DNA of 64,000 nucleotides from a virus. The notes under the pieces are model-generated. The model was not told where the DNA came from. It made no database searches and saw only the letters and a list, made by a program, of their open reading frames with translations. Both the position numbers and the translations under genes were made by a program. Each line of letters opens with the position of its first letter. Position 1 is the stretch's first letter. Positions 7,798-17,021 of the stretch are shown piece after piece. The stretch lies in the IMG/VR virus record IMGVR_UViG_3300036861_000632, positions 29,587-93,586 of that record; one strand, written 5' to 3'.

Positions 7798-10700
7798 AAC
7801 TCAACTCCGTGGTTCATTACCAGCCAGAATCGCTCATCGGTATCCGCTGAGAGCACGGTGATGTCCTGCGCCACGACAATCTGCGGGTCGGTCTTCTCGA
7901 CGTGAATGGTTTCGCCGACGTTGCCGTTGCCATCGAGCGGGCCTTCCGTGCCGCCCGTGCCGGCGGAGACAGCGCCGACCTTGCGTTCATAGCTGGAAGT
8001 CCAGTCATCCGTGAGCCGCGTCCAGAACGGGCGCGGAAACAGGAAGCATTGCTGCTCGCCGCGTGAGATGACGGCGAGGTTTAGCACTTCGCTCAAGGCC
8101 CATTGGTGCCACGTTTCATCGTCGGGGCCATCGGTGAAGGTGAGCACGGCGGAGGCCCACTGGCCGGCTGGTGAAGTTGTGACTGGGTTTCCAGATGTGA
8201 ACGCATTGCTGGTGAGGTCTTGTATTCCTGCCCAATTCGGAACGAAGTTCACCGTCCTGAGATCGTAATTTCCAAACCCGGCTTGAAATGCAACGTAGCC
8301 GAACCCACCGGCACCAGAAACAATTTGGTGTGGGCCGTGATAGTCAGAGTTGTCAATTGCCAGATATGCGGCGGCCATCAAATGCTCGCGCGGAAAGTCC
8401 AGCCGGTCAGTGATGTTCCAAATTTCCGGGCGCGAGTTGACAAGATTGGACCCACGCACTTTCCACATGGCTGAATCTGAATCGGCAGCGACCGCGAAAA
8501 CGAGCAGCTTGGTGAAACGGGTCAGCGATATTTCATCATCAAACAGGAGGATGGCTCGCGCTGGATAGGCTTCATGCCCGTAAGTCTCGCCGGCTGGCGG
8601 TGATGTGATCGTGATGGCGGGCCGTGTCACTTCGTCGTAATCGCCGCCCTTGGTGGATGGCAGGCTGACCATGCGGCCATTGCTGCCGCTGAACTTGAAG
8701 GTGAATCCAGCGGTCAATGTTTGGATGCCATCGTTGGCGGTAACAGCCGTGCCGGTGTAGCCCCATCCGCCATCGGTGACAATGAACCTGCCGCGGTGTG
8801 TGCCCGGCCACGCGCCATTCCTGCCCACCCGGCCGGCGCGAAACAGAGAGCCATTAAGAGAGTCCAGCACGCGCTCCACGGCATCGGTTCGCAGCGCCCC
8901 GACTTCATCGTAGTAGTCGGTCGGCAGTGACCCGCTGACCGATACAGCTTGGTTGAAGTTGAATGGTTCAACTTCCACATCCGCAGCCTTCTCCAAGTAT
9001 GCGAGTGATAGCGGACGGCAGACTTCCGTGTAATCGAATTCAACCGCGAGGTCCAAGTCGTCAAGGAACTGCTCCATTGCCGTTCCTACATCCTCGATTG
9101 TCACCCATCGGATGTTTCCGTAAACGGCGCGCAAATCAACCTCAACGCAACCTCCGGGCAGGTTGAGCGTCGAAAAGAAATCAGCGCCGCGATCCCGGTT
9201 GTAGCTGTTCTGTGGAGCCTTGAAGTGGGCGATACCCTTCCGCCCGTGCTCGAAGCGGTCCAATTCGGAGAAGTCAACCGAACAGGCCGCATTCCCGCTG
9301 AAGGTCAAATCCCAATGCGCAGAGATTGTGCCGGGTGGAATCAACGTCTGACTCGTCACGCTCAGACCGCCAACCGCCCCCATCTTCGCCACGATGACTT
9401 GGATTTCATTCTTCAAGTCAAACTTCGCCAGTTCATCCGGGTCGAAATCGTCCATCGTCTTGATCGGGATGCCCAGCAGTTCGCAGAGCAGTTCCATGTT
9501 CGACCCGGACTCGAACACGGCGAAGGCGTTCATGGGGATCGGGACTTCCGTGCCGCCGTTGGCGACGCCGTGAAAGCCGGTCGCATCCGCCGTCACGCCC
9601 CACTTGGAACTGGTGTCGAGCGAGACGTAGGTGAAGTTGTCCGGCGTGGGTTCGATGAGGAACTTGATGAACCGCCAGTCGAGCACCTGACCCGTCTTGC
9701 GCGCGTTGATCTCACGGGCGATGGCGTTGTAGTGCTCGGCACAGAGCGCCATTGATTCGGGCGCGGGTGAATAATTGGTGGGCAGTTCTGTGGCCGCAAA
9801 GCCGACACGGTAAAGATTGTAGAACAGGATGTTCTCGGTCGCGCCGATGTAGGGTGCCAGCAGTGTGAACACATCGTTGTGATGCACCATGATCGAATCG
9901 TTGAACTTGGTGAGTTCTTCGCCGCGAATGCGTTTGAGGATTTGGTACGGGCTACGGCTCAACCGCAGCGGGTTTGCTTTGAAGTCGAGTGAGAAGTCCC
10001 TGCCGTCCCATTGCTCGACGTAACCGCGACAGGGATGCCGGTGATATTTCGGCAGATGGAACGCGGCGCGTCCGGCGTCGGTTTGCAATTCCCCCCAACC
10101 GTGGCCGCGGAAGGTGATCTTGCCTTTGCGCGTGAAGAACTCGCCGTTGATTCCGTCAAGGTTGACCGGGTGAAGGGTGCCTTGCTCAAACACCGCTCCC
10201 GTCACGGGCCGGTGGGCGTAAAGCTTGAACGCGCCGGTTGAGCCGTCTTGGTTCCAGGCGGAGAAAAGGAAGCCGTAACCGTTTACCGTGGTGTCGATTT
10301 CAAACGCATCGGCCAGCACGCTTTCCGTGTAGCGCAACACGAGGCCGGATGGGGTCATGCGGAGCGATTTGTCAGTGTATCCGCTGTACGCTGAGTTCTG
10401 TGGACCGCCACGGACGCCGAAGTGTTCCAAAGTCGCCAGCAAGGTCGCAACCGTTGTCGATTGCGGCGTGGTGATCGGCAGTGCTCCGCCATTCGTGCCC
10501 GTGTAGTAAGTGCGGGCGACGCCACGAAGTTCGTAAACGTCCGCCGATACTGGAACTGCCGTGTCGCCGGGAATCAGATGGTAGGTGCGATTCTGCGTCG
10601 TGGTCGCCCGCACGATTGGCCCGCCGATGAAGCGGCGCGAGGAATTGGAGAGAGCATAATCGGCTGTCGTCGTGAGTCGCCAGTAATCGGGGTTTTGCAA

Positions 10701-12248
10701 TGGCGGTTTGTTCAGGCTCGCCTGCATGGCTTCCCAGTAAAGTTCGTGGTCGAAAACGACTGCGCCGAGGCCGTAATTGATGACCGAACTCCAATCTTCC
10801 ACGGCGACCGGATTGCCCTCGAATATAGCCGACTCCAGCAAATAGGGTGAAGTGATGTCCAGCACGACCGCAGGAACGTCATTGCCGCGCTTGAGCAGGT
10901 TGGTGGACAGCGAAATCAAATCGACGTGCGAGTAGAGCGCGTCCGGCGGGTAGCTCAACTTGAGCGGCCCGCTCGCATCCGCAACCACGGTGATGCCCTT
11001 GGCCGCGAAGTCGGCCACGATAGTTTCGTAGCCGTTGAACGTCACCTTCTCGAAGATCGTGCGCTTCGTGCCCGTCGGATAACCTTCCACGTCGGCCGCG
11101 AGCACCTTGGCCAGAAGCAGGTCGCCCTTGTGATGAATCAGGTCGCCAATCAACGTCGCCGGATTGTCCGCCGCGCCGAATTGCGGGTTGGCCGGGCCGC
11201 AATCGGTTTGCTCGTGTTCATCCTCGAAGAAATACGCCCGCTTGATCGTGTTGTCGGGCGGTTGATTCTGGCCGGTGTTGGTGAAGTGCTTGCACCATTG
11301 GCCGAGGATTTGCGGGTTGGCCAGATTGTTCGCCCACGAGGAACCACTGACTGAGTTAGGGCCGGGCCACCAGAACGAACGCGGATCGCCCGGCTCGAAC
11401 AACCAGAAGTAGGGCAACTGCAACCGGGCGTTCTGGCCGTCGGGATCGCGCCGCACGCACATGCAGCGGAGCGGCGGCAGGTCGAACACGAGCGCGCCGA
11501 ATTGCACCGTCAGCTTGAACAGCGACAGGTTGTGGACCCGGAAGAAGTTGTACTTGGTCCACGCGGAATCGCATTCCCAAGTGCCGTCTTCTTCAAGGCC
11601 GTCCACGATGATCTCGGCCACGGCGAAGTTGTGGCGGCGTTCCGCCTGGCCATAAACTTTGACCGGCCAATCGGATACAGGTTCGCCCGCGAACTGCTGC
11701 CGGAAATAATAGGGCACCGGCTCGTCATCGGCCTCGCCCTGGAACTCGACGTAGTGCGCCTCCAGTGAATCATCGAACGTCAGGGTGGTATCCGTGATGG
11801 CGAGATGCCGGTCTTCGTCGTGTTCGATGACGTTGGCCGCGGCGGCGAGGGCCGTGAAGGGAGCGTGATCGTAACTGCGACCGAGATAGGGCGGCACGTA
11901 GGGAACGGCGTCCTGATTGTCAACATCGGTGCGGTCCACTCCGCCCCAGTTGACCGGCACGGTGTTGAGCACGGCATAGCCCGGAAAGGCCGTCGCGTAA
12001 AGGGTTGGCTTTCCGTTCAGGAAGAAGAAGTTCTTGCCGAGCAAATCAGCCGGCAATCGAGCGCAACGAAGCTTGTCCGAGCTTGTGGCGAACCCGCCGC
12101 TGATGGCATCGAAGTAGGTGGTGGGTTGAGCAACAGCCGGCGACAGCCCAAACAGCAGCTTGGCCAGCTTGTCGTTCAACTCGCGCACGAGCAGGTTCAT
12201 CCGCACGTAGTCGGGGCGTTCTCCGCCGGTGAGGTAGGCGATGCTCAC
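7794..12248 (-). CDS. Very large tail-type virion protein
   Basis: A 1484-residue protein directly coupled (ATGA) to the 827-residue tail-type gene. It has no signal peptide and no membrane helix. It is rich in Gly, Asp, Thr and aromatic residues and beta-prone throughout, as in tail tip, fibre or baseplate proteins. I do not recognise a catalytic domain. The N-terminal 100 residues contain GlyGly and AsnTrpGlyGly turns; the C-terminal 300 residues look like a separate beta-rich module. Size and neighbour suggest a host-contact or tip-complex role. Confidence 0.72.
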   Translation of the reverse strand: MSIAYLTGGERPDYVRMNLLVRELNDKLAKLLFGLSPAVAQPTTYFDAISGGFATSSDKLRCARLPADLLGKNFFFLNGKPTLYATAFPGYAVLNTVPVNWGGVDRTDVDNQDAVPYVPPYLGRSYDHAPFTALAAAANVIEHDEDRHLAITDTTLTFDDSLEAHYVEFQGEADDEPVPYYFRQQFAGEPVSDWPVKVYGQAERRHNFAVAEIIVDGLEEDGTWECDSAWTKYNFFRVHNLSLFKLTVQFGALVFDLPPLRCMCVRRDPDGQNARLQLPYFWLFEPGDPRSFWWPGPNSVSGSSWANNLANPQILGQWCKHFTNTGQNQPPDNTIKRAYFFEDEHEQTDCGPANPQFGAADNPATLIGDLIHHKGDLLLAKVLAADVEGYPTGTKRTIFEKVTFNGYETIVADFAAKGITVVADASGPLKLSYPPDALYSHVDLISLSTNLLKRGNDVPAVVLDITSPYLLESAIFEGNPVAVEDWSSVINYGLGAVVFDHELYWEAMQASLNKPPLQNPDYWRLTTTADYALSNSSRRFIGGPIVRATTTQNRTYHLIPGDTAVPVSADVYELRGVARTYYTGTNGGALPITTPQSTTVATLLATLEHFGVRGGPQNSAYSGYTDKSLRMTPSGLVLRYTESVLADAFEIDTTVNGYGFLFSAWNQDGSTGAFKLYAHRPVTGAVFEQGTLHPVNLDGINGEFFTRKGKITFRGHGWGELQTDAGRAAFHLPKYHRHPCRGYVEQWDGRDFSLDFKANPLRLSRSPYQILKRIRGEELTKFNDSIMVHHNDVFTLLAPYIGATENILFYNLYRVGFAATELPTNYSPAPESMALCAEHYNAIAREINARKTGQVLDWRFIKFLIEPTPDNFTYVSLDTSSKWGVTADATGFHGVANGGTEVPIPMNAFAVFESGSNMELLCELLGIPIKTMDDFDPDELAKFDLKNEIQVIVAKMGAVGGLSVTSQTLIPPGTISAHWDLTFSGNAACSVDFSELDRFEHGRKGIAHFKAPQNSYNRDRGADFFSTLNLPGGCVEVDLRAVYGNIRWVTIEDVGTAMEQFLDDLDLAVEFDYTEVCRPLSLAYLEKAADVEVEPFNFNQAVSVSGSLPTDYYDEVGALRTDAVERVLDSLNGSLFRAGRVGRNGAWPGTHRGRFIVTDGGWGYTGTAVTANDGIQTLTAGFTFKFSGSNGRMVSLPSTKGGDYDEVTRPAITITSPPAGETYGHEAYPARAILLFDDEISLTRFTKLLVFAVAADSDSAMWKVRGSNLVNSRPEIWNITDRLDFPREHLMAAAYLAIDNSDYHGPHQIVSGAGGFGYVAFQAGFGNYDLRTVNFVPNWAGIQDLTSNAFTSGNPVTTSPAGQWASAVLTFTDGPDDETWHQWALSEVLNLAVISRGEQQCFLFPRPFWTRLTDDWTSSYERKVGAVSAGTGGTEGPLDGNGNVGETIHVEKTDPQIVVAQDITVLSADTDERFWLVMNHGVEL

Positions 12249-14728
12249 GGCAACCAGATGGGTTCTTGTTCCACCGCCGCCGATGCCCCCAGCCGCACGA
12301 GAATCAGCTTGATCGCATCGTCCTCGATCTCTTGCAGGGCCGTGCCCACGCTGGGCGTGCCGTCCGCCGCGAGATAGCCGGTGCCATCCGGCCCGCGTCC
12401 AATCGGATCGTTCGCCTCAATCGGGCCTTGGACTTGGGCCAACGCTTCGCCGTGGTCAATCGTCGGAATCGTCGCATCGGACGGCTCCTGATGCCGCGTC
12501 GTGACGCCCGCGAAGATCGTGTGATCCGGCGTCGTGTTGGCCGGAAGCACGGGGCGGCTTTCGCGGTCAGTTTCTTCCTCCTCCGGCAGCTTGCGCTTTT
12601 TCCATAGTGGTACACCGACCAGCAACTTCGTATCCGCATCCCCATCCTTGAGCGTGACGTGCTTTGTCGGCGTCTGCGTCAGGCCGATGAACCCACGGAA
12701 GGCATTCGTCAGCGTCTTGCGCGCCTTCGAGTCCTGATTCAACGCCGCCGCCGTCAGCTTGTGAATGTTGGCCGTCGCGCGAAGTTGCTCCTGTCCGGGC
12801 AACAGCGTGTTCAACCGCGAGGTCCGGTCAAGATGTCGTTCCGGCACGTAGGTAGCACGCGGTTTCTCGGATGTGAACTGAACCGTCTCCTGCCCGCCAT
12901 CCGGGGACACTTGCACGACGATCCGGTCCATCTGCGTCGTCAACGCCGTGCCCGCCGGATAATTGCCGCTCTCATCCGGCGTCGGGTAGTTGACGTGCCG
13001 GCCACAGCGATACACGAACTGGCCGTTGAGCAGCGCGTTGGCGATGTCTTGGGCCTTCGCGCTGGCCAGATCACCGTCCGCATAGGGAATCTCCGCCGGG
13101 ATGAAGCCAACGGCCCCGGCGAACTCCGCGCACAACCCGGAGACATTCTCACAGCCATCGCGCGTGCCCACGCCCACGACGTAGCTGAATATTTCCGCCT
13201 CGAAGACGAGCGCCGCGCGCACATTGGGAATGCCAATCGTGGGTCGCGCCTTGAACACCGCGTAGCCATCAATGAGATCCACCAAATCCTCTGACCTGAT
13301 GATCGGCTCGGCAAACAGCAGGTAGCCCACCTCGCCATCGCCGCTGTCGTCGATTTGGAACTCGTGATGTTCCCACACGTCCTGAGTGTTCTTCCAGTCG
13401 GCGATCTTGAACCGTTCGGGCCGGATGGTGGCGAACAAATCCTTGCCCACCTGATAGCCCCGCACGATGGCGTAACCGTTCCCCGCGGGCGGGTCCGCGG
13501 GAAACCACGACATGAGGCCGGTGGACGGATCGTGAGTGACGGAGGCCACCATCCGGTCAGAGATCGACAGGGACTGTTGCGGGATCAGCCGGCCGTAGCC
13601 GTTGAGCAGGTTGTAATTGGACGGCACGCGGAAGGCGCGAAAGAGGATGGCGTTGATGTAGAGAGCGGCCGGCATGTCGAGCCGCGACTTGCCGGCGAAT
13701 CGCCGGTAGTCATCCCAAGTGTTGTGGTTGCCGCGCAATTCCGCGTATTCCCAGACGGTAATCTCCGCCGCCCGCGCCGCCGCAAGTTGCTGCGTAATGA
13801 GCCGGTCGGGATCGTCGTCATCGCTGACGGCCGTAAAGAGCGTGCCGGCGGCATAGTTCGTTGAACCGATCGTCATGCCAGAGGTCAACTTCCCGCGAGC
13901 ATAGATGTCATCCTGAAACACGTAGAAGTCATAGAAGGCTTCCCAAGCGCCGTTCCAATCCGGCACCAGATTGAGGTTGTGAACCTGGTAGCGGTTGCGT
14001 TCGCCCAGCACCCGGATGCGCGTCGGGTTGGTGGACATCGCCCCGCCATCCTCGCGATGGTCGCTCGTGGCCGGAAACGTGATCGCTGTGCCTTCGCCTT
14101 TACGGCCCCAAGTGAGATGGAAATAATCCGAGAGCGTGAACGTCAATCCCTGCTTGTCGCTCACTTCCTGCAAGGCTTGGCGCAAGGACGGCCCGCCGAG
14201 GAAGTCCAGATTGTAAACCGGCTGGTTTTGGTCGGCATGATAGGACGTGATCCAGAGGTCTTCGGTCGTCGGCGCCGAGAGCAGGAAGTTGATGATCTGC
14301 GAGGCGGTATAGGGGTCGGTCGTGAAGGTCTTGGTTAGCGTGTTGAAGTTGACCGGCAGGACGTGCCAGTAGCGGCGCGTCAGGACGCCATTAACCAGTT
14401 TGATTTCTTCCTTGTTGAACGCGCAGTAGGCACGGTCCCATTCGAGGTAGTCGCGCAGATCAACGAAGCTCAGGGTTTTGTCCTTGCCCTGCGAACTGTT
14501 CACATCCTTCACTTGCCGGCATGAACCCCAAAACGTGTGGCCGAGCAATTCGATCTTGAGGATGCTCGCTTCCGGCACGGCATCGCCCACATAGACGATC
14601 TCCGCCGTGCCCGGCTCGCTGCCCCACGCCTTCACGAACGTCGCCGACTGCGCGTAATAGACCGTGCTGACTCCGCCGCCGCCACGGTGGCCGAGGATGG
14701 GCAGGACGTTGATCTTGGCGCGGGGCAT
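12245..14728 (-). CDS. Tail hub- or tip-like protein
   Basis: An 827-residue protein. The segment at about residues 180-215 (LRQALQEVSDKQGLTFTL, then a Trp-Gly turn) resembles the hub domain of tail proteins related to phage late-control D or the siphophage distal-tail/Tal family, where a SerXGlnAlaLeuXXXAla-like helix precedes a LeuThrPhe strand. Later regions are beta-rich with a Pro/Asp-rich linker near residues 680-760. It is coupled to the 1484-residue gene, so the two probably assemble together at the tail end. The hub call is a resemblance by eye, not proven. Confidence 0.62.
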   Translation of the reverse strand: MPRAKINVLPILGHRGGGGVSTVYYAQSATFVKAWGSEPGTAEIVYVGDAVPEASILKIELLGHTFWGSCRQVKDVNSSQGKDKTLSFVDLRDYLEWDRAYCAFNKEEIKLVNGVLTRRYWHVLPVNFNTLTKTFTTDPYTASQIINFLLSAPTTEDLWITSYHADQNQPVYNLDFLGGPSLRQALQEVSDKQGLTFTLSDYFHLTWGRKGEGTAITFPATSDHREDGGAMSTNPTRIRVLGERNRYQVHNLNLVPDWNGAWEAFYDFYVFQDDIYARGKLTSGMTIGSTNYAAGTLFTAVSDDDDPDRLITQQLAAARAAEITVWEYAELRGNHNTWDDYRRFAGKSRLDMPAALYINAILFRAFRVPSNYNLLNGYGRLIPQQSLSISDRMVASVTHDPSTGLMSWFPADPPAGNGYAIVRGYQVGKDLFATIRPERFKIADWKNTQDVWEHHEFQIDDSGDGEVGYLLFAEPIIRSEDLVDLIDGYAVFKARPTIGIPNVRAALVFEAEIFSYVVGVGTRDGCENVSGLCAEFAGAVGFIPAEIPYADGDLASAKAQDIANALLNGQFVYRCGRHVNYPTPDESGNYPAGTALTTQMDRIVVQVSPDGGQETVQFTSEKPRATYVPERHLDRTSRLNTLLPGQEQLRATANIHKLTAAALNQDSKARKTLTNAFRGFIGLTQTPTKHVTLKDGDADTKLLVGVPLWKKRKLPEEEETDRESRPVLPANTTPDHTIFAGVTTRHQEPSDATIPTIDHGEALAQVQGPIEANDPIGRGPDGTGYLAADGTPSVGTALQEIEDDAIKLILVRLGASAAVEQEPIWLP

Positions 14729-14730
14729 GG

Positions 14731-15045
14731 TCAGGCCGTTTTAGGCAATCGCTGAACCCAGCCCGGATGGGCGTTGTGGCCACGGAACCGCGTGGCGATG
14801 AAGTTGTGCGAATTCCGAAAGTGATTCGGAGTATATGCGCCTTTCTTTTTTGCCTTCATCATTCTGGTCAGCTTGTTCGCGTATTCCGCCTTCGCCGCCT
14901 TCACCTTGAGAATCGCCTCGCGCCGGTTTGGCTCAGGTATCCTGCTGCAATCAATCACCACGCCGTAGTAATCCTCCAGCCGCCACGCCCACTTGCCAGT
15001 ACTAAGCTGGCGGACGATACCGCGAACTTCAGTTGGTTCACTCAT
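14731..15045 (-). CDS. Small basic protein of unknown function
   Basis: A 104-residue protein that is basic in its second half (RMMKAKKKGAY region) with several His and Trp near the C-terminus. It ends 2 bases before the tail hub-like gene starts. The 60 bases upstream of its ATG (15,046-15,105) hold no gene. No family recognised; nucleic-acid binding is plausible from the charge. Confidence 0.7.
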   Translation of the reverse strand: MSEPTEVRGIVRQLSTGKWAWRLEDYYGVVIDCSRIPEPNRREAILKVKAAKAEYANKLTRMMKAKKKGAYTPNHFRNSHNFIATRFRGHNAHPGWVQRLPKTA

Positions 15046-15105
15046 TCAATGGGCGGTTGCATTTCTATCGAATACCCGTTCTTTAGGCCGCTTGCAATCT
15101 CGGCG

Positions 15106-15483
15106 TCAAGTTGCTCCAACAAAGTCAAGGAACTCTTGGAACGAGTAAACCACGCGATGCTTATGCTCTAAGGCCAGCAGAACGTGCCGCGTGATGGCTT
15201 GGTCTTTTGTAAGCTTGGCACCGCGCCGCTTCACCTCAACCCAATAGACAACACCACCGGGAGCCGCACAGATAAAATCGCAGACCCCGCTTTGGGTCGT
15301 CGTCGCCTGATCCATGCGCGAATGCACGGCATACCAGCGGCGTCTCTGCAACTCGGCCGCGATTTGCTCATGCAGCTTGGATTCTCGCTCGCAGCCCTCT
15401 TTCGCGGCAACCGGCTGTCCACGATTTGTCTTGGCCAGTTGCCGGGCTTGCATGGCCTCGAATTGGGCGGGGGAGATTCCCAT
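15106..15483 (-). CDS. VRR-NUC family nuclease
   Basis: A 125-residue stand-alone VRR-NUC domain, a member of the PD-(D/E)XK nuclease fold often found in phage replication and recombination modules. The catalytic set is visible: GlyValCysAsp with Asp69, then ValGluValLys with Glu83 and Lys85, and a helix starting LysAspGln that follows in the family. The N-terminal helix (GluSerLysLeuHisGluGlnIle) carries a Glu expected in the site. It probably cuts branched or flap DNA. It closes the recombination block begun by the Sak4-like ATPase and RecE-like exonuclease. Confidence 0.88.
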   Translation of the reverse strand: MGISPAQFEAMQARQLAKTNRGQPVAAKEGCERESKLHEQIAAELQRRRWYAVHSRMDQATTTQSGVCDFICAAPGGVVYWVEVKRRGAKLTKDQAITRHVLLALEHKHRVVYSFQEFLDFVGAT

Positions 15484-15486
15484 TTA

Positions 15487-15690
15487 TTATTTAGAGCTTA
15501 GATGCCACTGGCTACAGTAGTAACACAGGTAAACCCTGAATGCTCTGACGCTACAGTCAGGCTCAGAGAGAATCCGCGCAGCCCGGACGTTGGCCGCTTC
15601 AGCGGTCTTGAAGCAGACCTTTTTGGTTGGTCCACATCTAAGAAACTGCGCGCTTTTTTGCTCGTTCTTCCATTTTACGTTACCGCGCAT
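15487..15690 (-). CDS. Small Cys-containing protein
   Basis: A 67-residue protein with Cys19, Cys26 and a C-terminal CysTyrTyrCys pair followed by His. These could make one zinc site in a ribbon-like fold. It lies 3 bases before the VRR-NUC start. The sequence resembles small phage zinc-ribbon proteins of unknown role. Confidence 0.62.
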   Translation of the reverse strand: MRGNVKWKNEQKSAQFLRCGPTKKVCFKTAEAANVRAARILSEPDCSVRAFRVYLCYYCSQWHLSSK

Positions 15691-15702
15691 GGCAATGCCT
15701 TG

Positions 15703-15999
15703 TCATTGGCAGGCCCGGTCACGCTTTGTGTATTTTCTAGGTTCTTCGTATTCGCTCGCATGAGTCCACGACCACCAGACCTTGCCGGTGCGGTCGGTAT
15801 ATTTGAGCAGCGCACACCGTCCGCGACGGTAGAGCTTTTCGATTTCTACCACCGTGCCGGATTTGATGACGACACCCGGCTTGAACAGGTCGTCATCCTC
15901 ATTGCCGCGCCGAAGATAAAACATCGAGTCTTTCTCGACCTGCCACCGCCCGATGCGCTTGGCGTCTCTCAGGTCTTGCATTGTTATCTTTGTTCTCAC
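15703..15999 (-). CDS. Small protein of unknown function
   Basis: The reading frame is long, but the preceding exonuclease gene ends at 15,996, so translation most likely starts at GTG 15,999 (GTGA overlap, 98 residues) or at ATG 15,981 (92 residues). The product has a beta-rich core with Trp repeats near the C-terminus (LysValTrpTrpSerTrpThrHis) and charged ends. It looks like a small single-domain protein; function unknown. Confidence 0.68.
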   Translation of the reverse strand: MRTKITMQDLRDAKRIGRWQVEKDSMFYLRRGNEDDDLFKPGVVIKSGTVVEIEKLYRRGRCALLKYTDRTGKVWWSWTHASEYEEPRKYTKRDRACQ

Positions 16000-17021
16000 A
16001 CTTTGATTTCCACCCTTTCCTCTTTTTCTTCCTCCGGCTCCGGCTCGTGAAACACAGCCATCTGATCCACGGTTCCAAGGATCATCCATGGTTCCGGCGC
16101 GCACAGTGTCCAGCCGTTGATGCCATTCGTGGAATCATCGTAGCCCGGCCAGCGGTCCTCCGCCAGACAGCGCGCGTACAGCTTGAGGGCGAGGCGATAG
16201 TTCGCGCGCCCGATCTGCACGTATTCATCCGTGGCCAGTTCCCGTCCCGGCTCGAAGGGCCGTTTGTTTTCCTGAATGGCCCATGCCCAGTCAATCCGGT
16301 TCTCGCCCGTCGCCTTGTTGTAAACGTCCAGATAGAGCGCCGCCTGCGTATGGTAGTGGTAATCGAACACGGAACGTTTCCAGCGCCGGGGATTGACGCT
16401 CTTGGCCGTCTTGTAATCCGCCAGCCGCCGCCCGAATTCGGGATGCTTCACGTCCGGCTTGAGGTCGATCAATGTCTTGATGGGGATGGTCAGCCCGGTG
16501 GCCTTGTCCACGTATTCCGCCGTGCAATAGACCTGACGCTCGGAACAGTCGATCAACTCTTTGATCTTCGCGTCGTTCAACAGTGCGGTGCGGGCGTCGA
16601 GCGCGTCCTTCTTGAGCTTCGTGTTGACGACCGTGCGCCCGGCTTCCTTCTGTTCGGCTTTCCACGCCTTGCAGACGTTCGCGTTGCCGGACCAGTCCTT
16701 GATCTCGCCTTTGTCGTTCCGGTACGTCAGCGGCGTCTCGACGAACTTCTTGACGAACTGTTCCGGGGTGATGATGAGGCAGTCGAGGCAGTTGCCAAAC
16801 ACCAGCGAGGGCGATTCCTTTTCGTCCTCGTCTTCCTCCACTTCACCAACCCGCCAGCGATGCGGGCATTCGAGGAAGTCCATCAACTCGCCGCGCGACA
16901 TGACGAACTCTTTGTCGCCGCGTCGGGCGGTCTGCTTGTGGTAAACCGCCGGGTCGAAGTTCGCGCCGACGACCTTGGCGGTGACGAACGGGCTGGGGAG
17001 TTCGGTGGGTGGGGCGCTCAC
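15996..17021 (-). CDS. PD-(D/E)XK exonuclease, RecE-like
   Basis: About 341 residues. The PD-(D/E)XK core is clear: an Asp in the LeuIleAspLeuLysProAsp strand (about residue 186), AspTyrLysThr (about 202-205) giving the catalytic Lys, and the GlnAlaAlaLeuTyrLeuAspValTyr helix that follows in phage exonucleases of the RecE/DUF3799 type. It would resect DNA 5' to 3' to give single strands for annealing. It sits next to the Sak4-like ATPase and a coiled-coil protein, so these form the recombination module. Start: GTG 17,021 overlaps the upstream stop (GTGA); ATG 17,048 is the alternative. Confidence 0.88.
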   Translation of the reverse strand: MSAPPTELPSPFVTAKVVGANFDPAVYHKQTARRGDKEFVMSRGELMDFLECPHRWRVGEVEEDEDEKESPSLVFGNCLDCLIITPEQFVKKFVETPLTYRNDKGEIKDWSGNANVCKAWKAEQKEAGRTVVNTKLKKDALDARTALLNDAKIKELIDCSERQVYCTAEYVDKATGLTIPIKTLIDLKPDVKHPEFGRRLADYKTAKSVNPRRWKRSVFDYHYHTQAALYLDVYNKATGENRIDWAWAIQENKRPFEPGRELATDEYVQIGRANYRLALKLYARCLAEDRWPGYDDSTNGINGWTLCAPEPWMILGTVDQMAVFHEPEPEEEKEERVEIKV

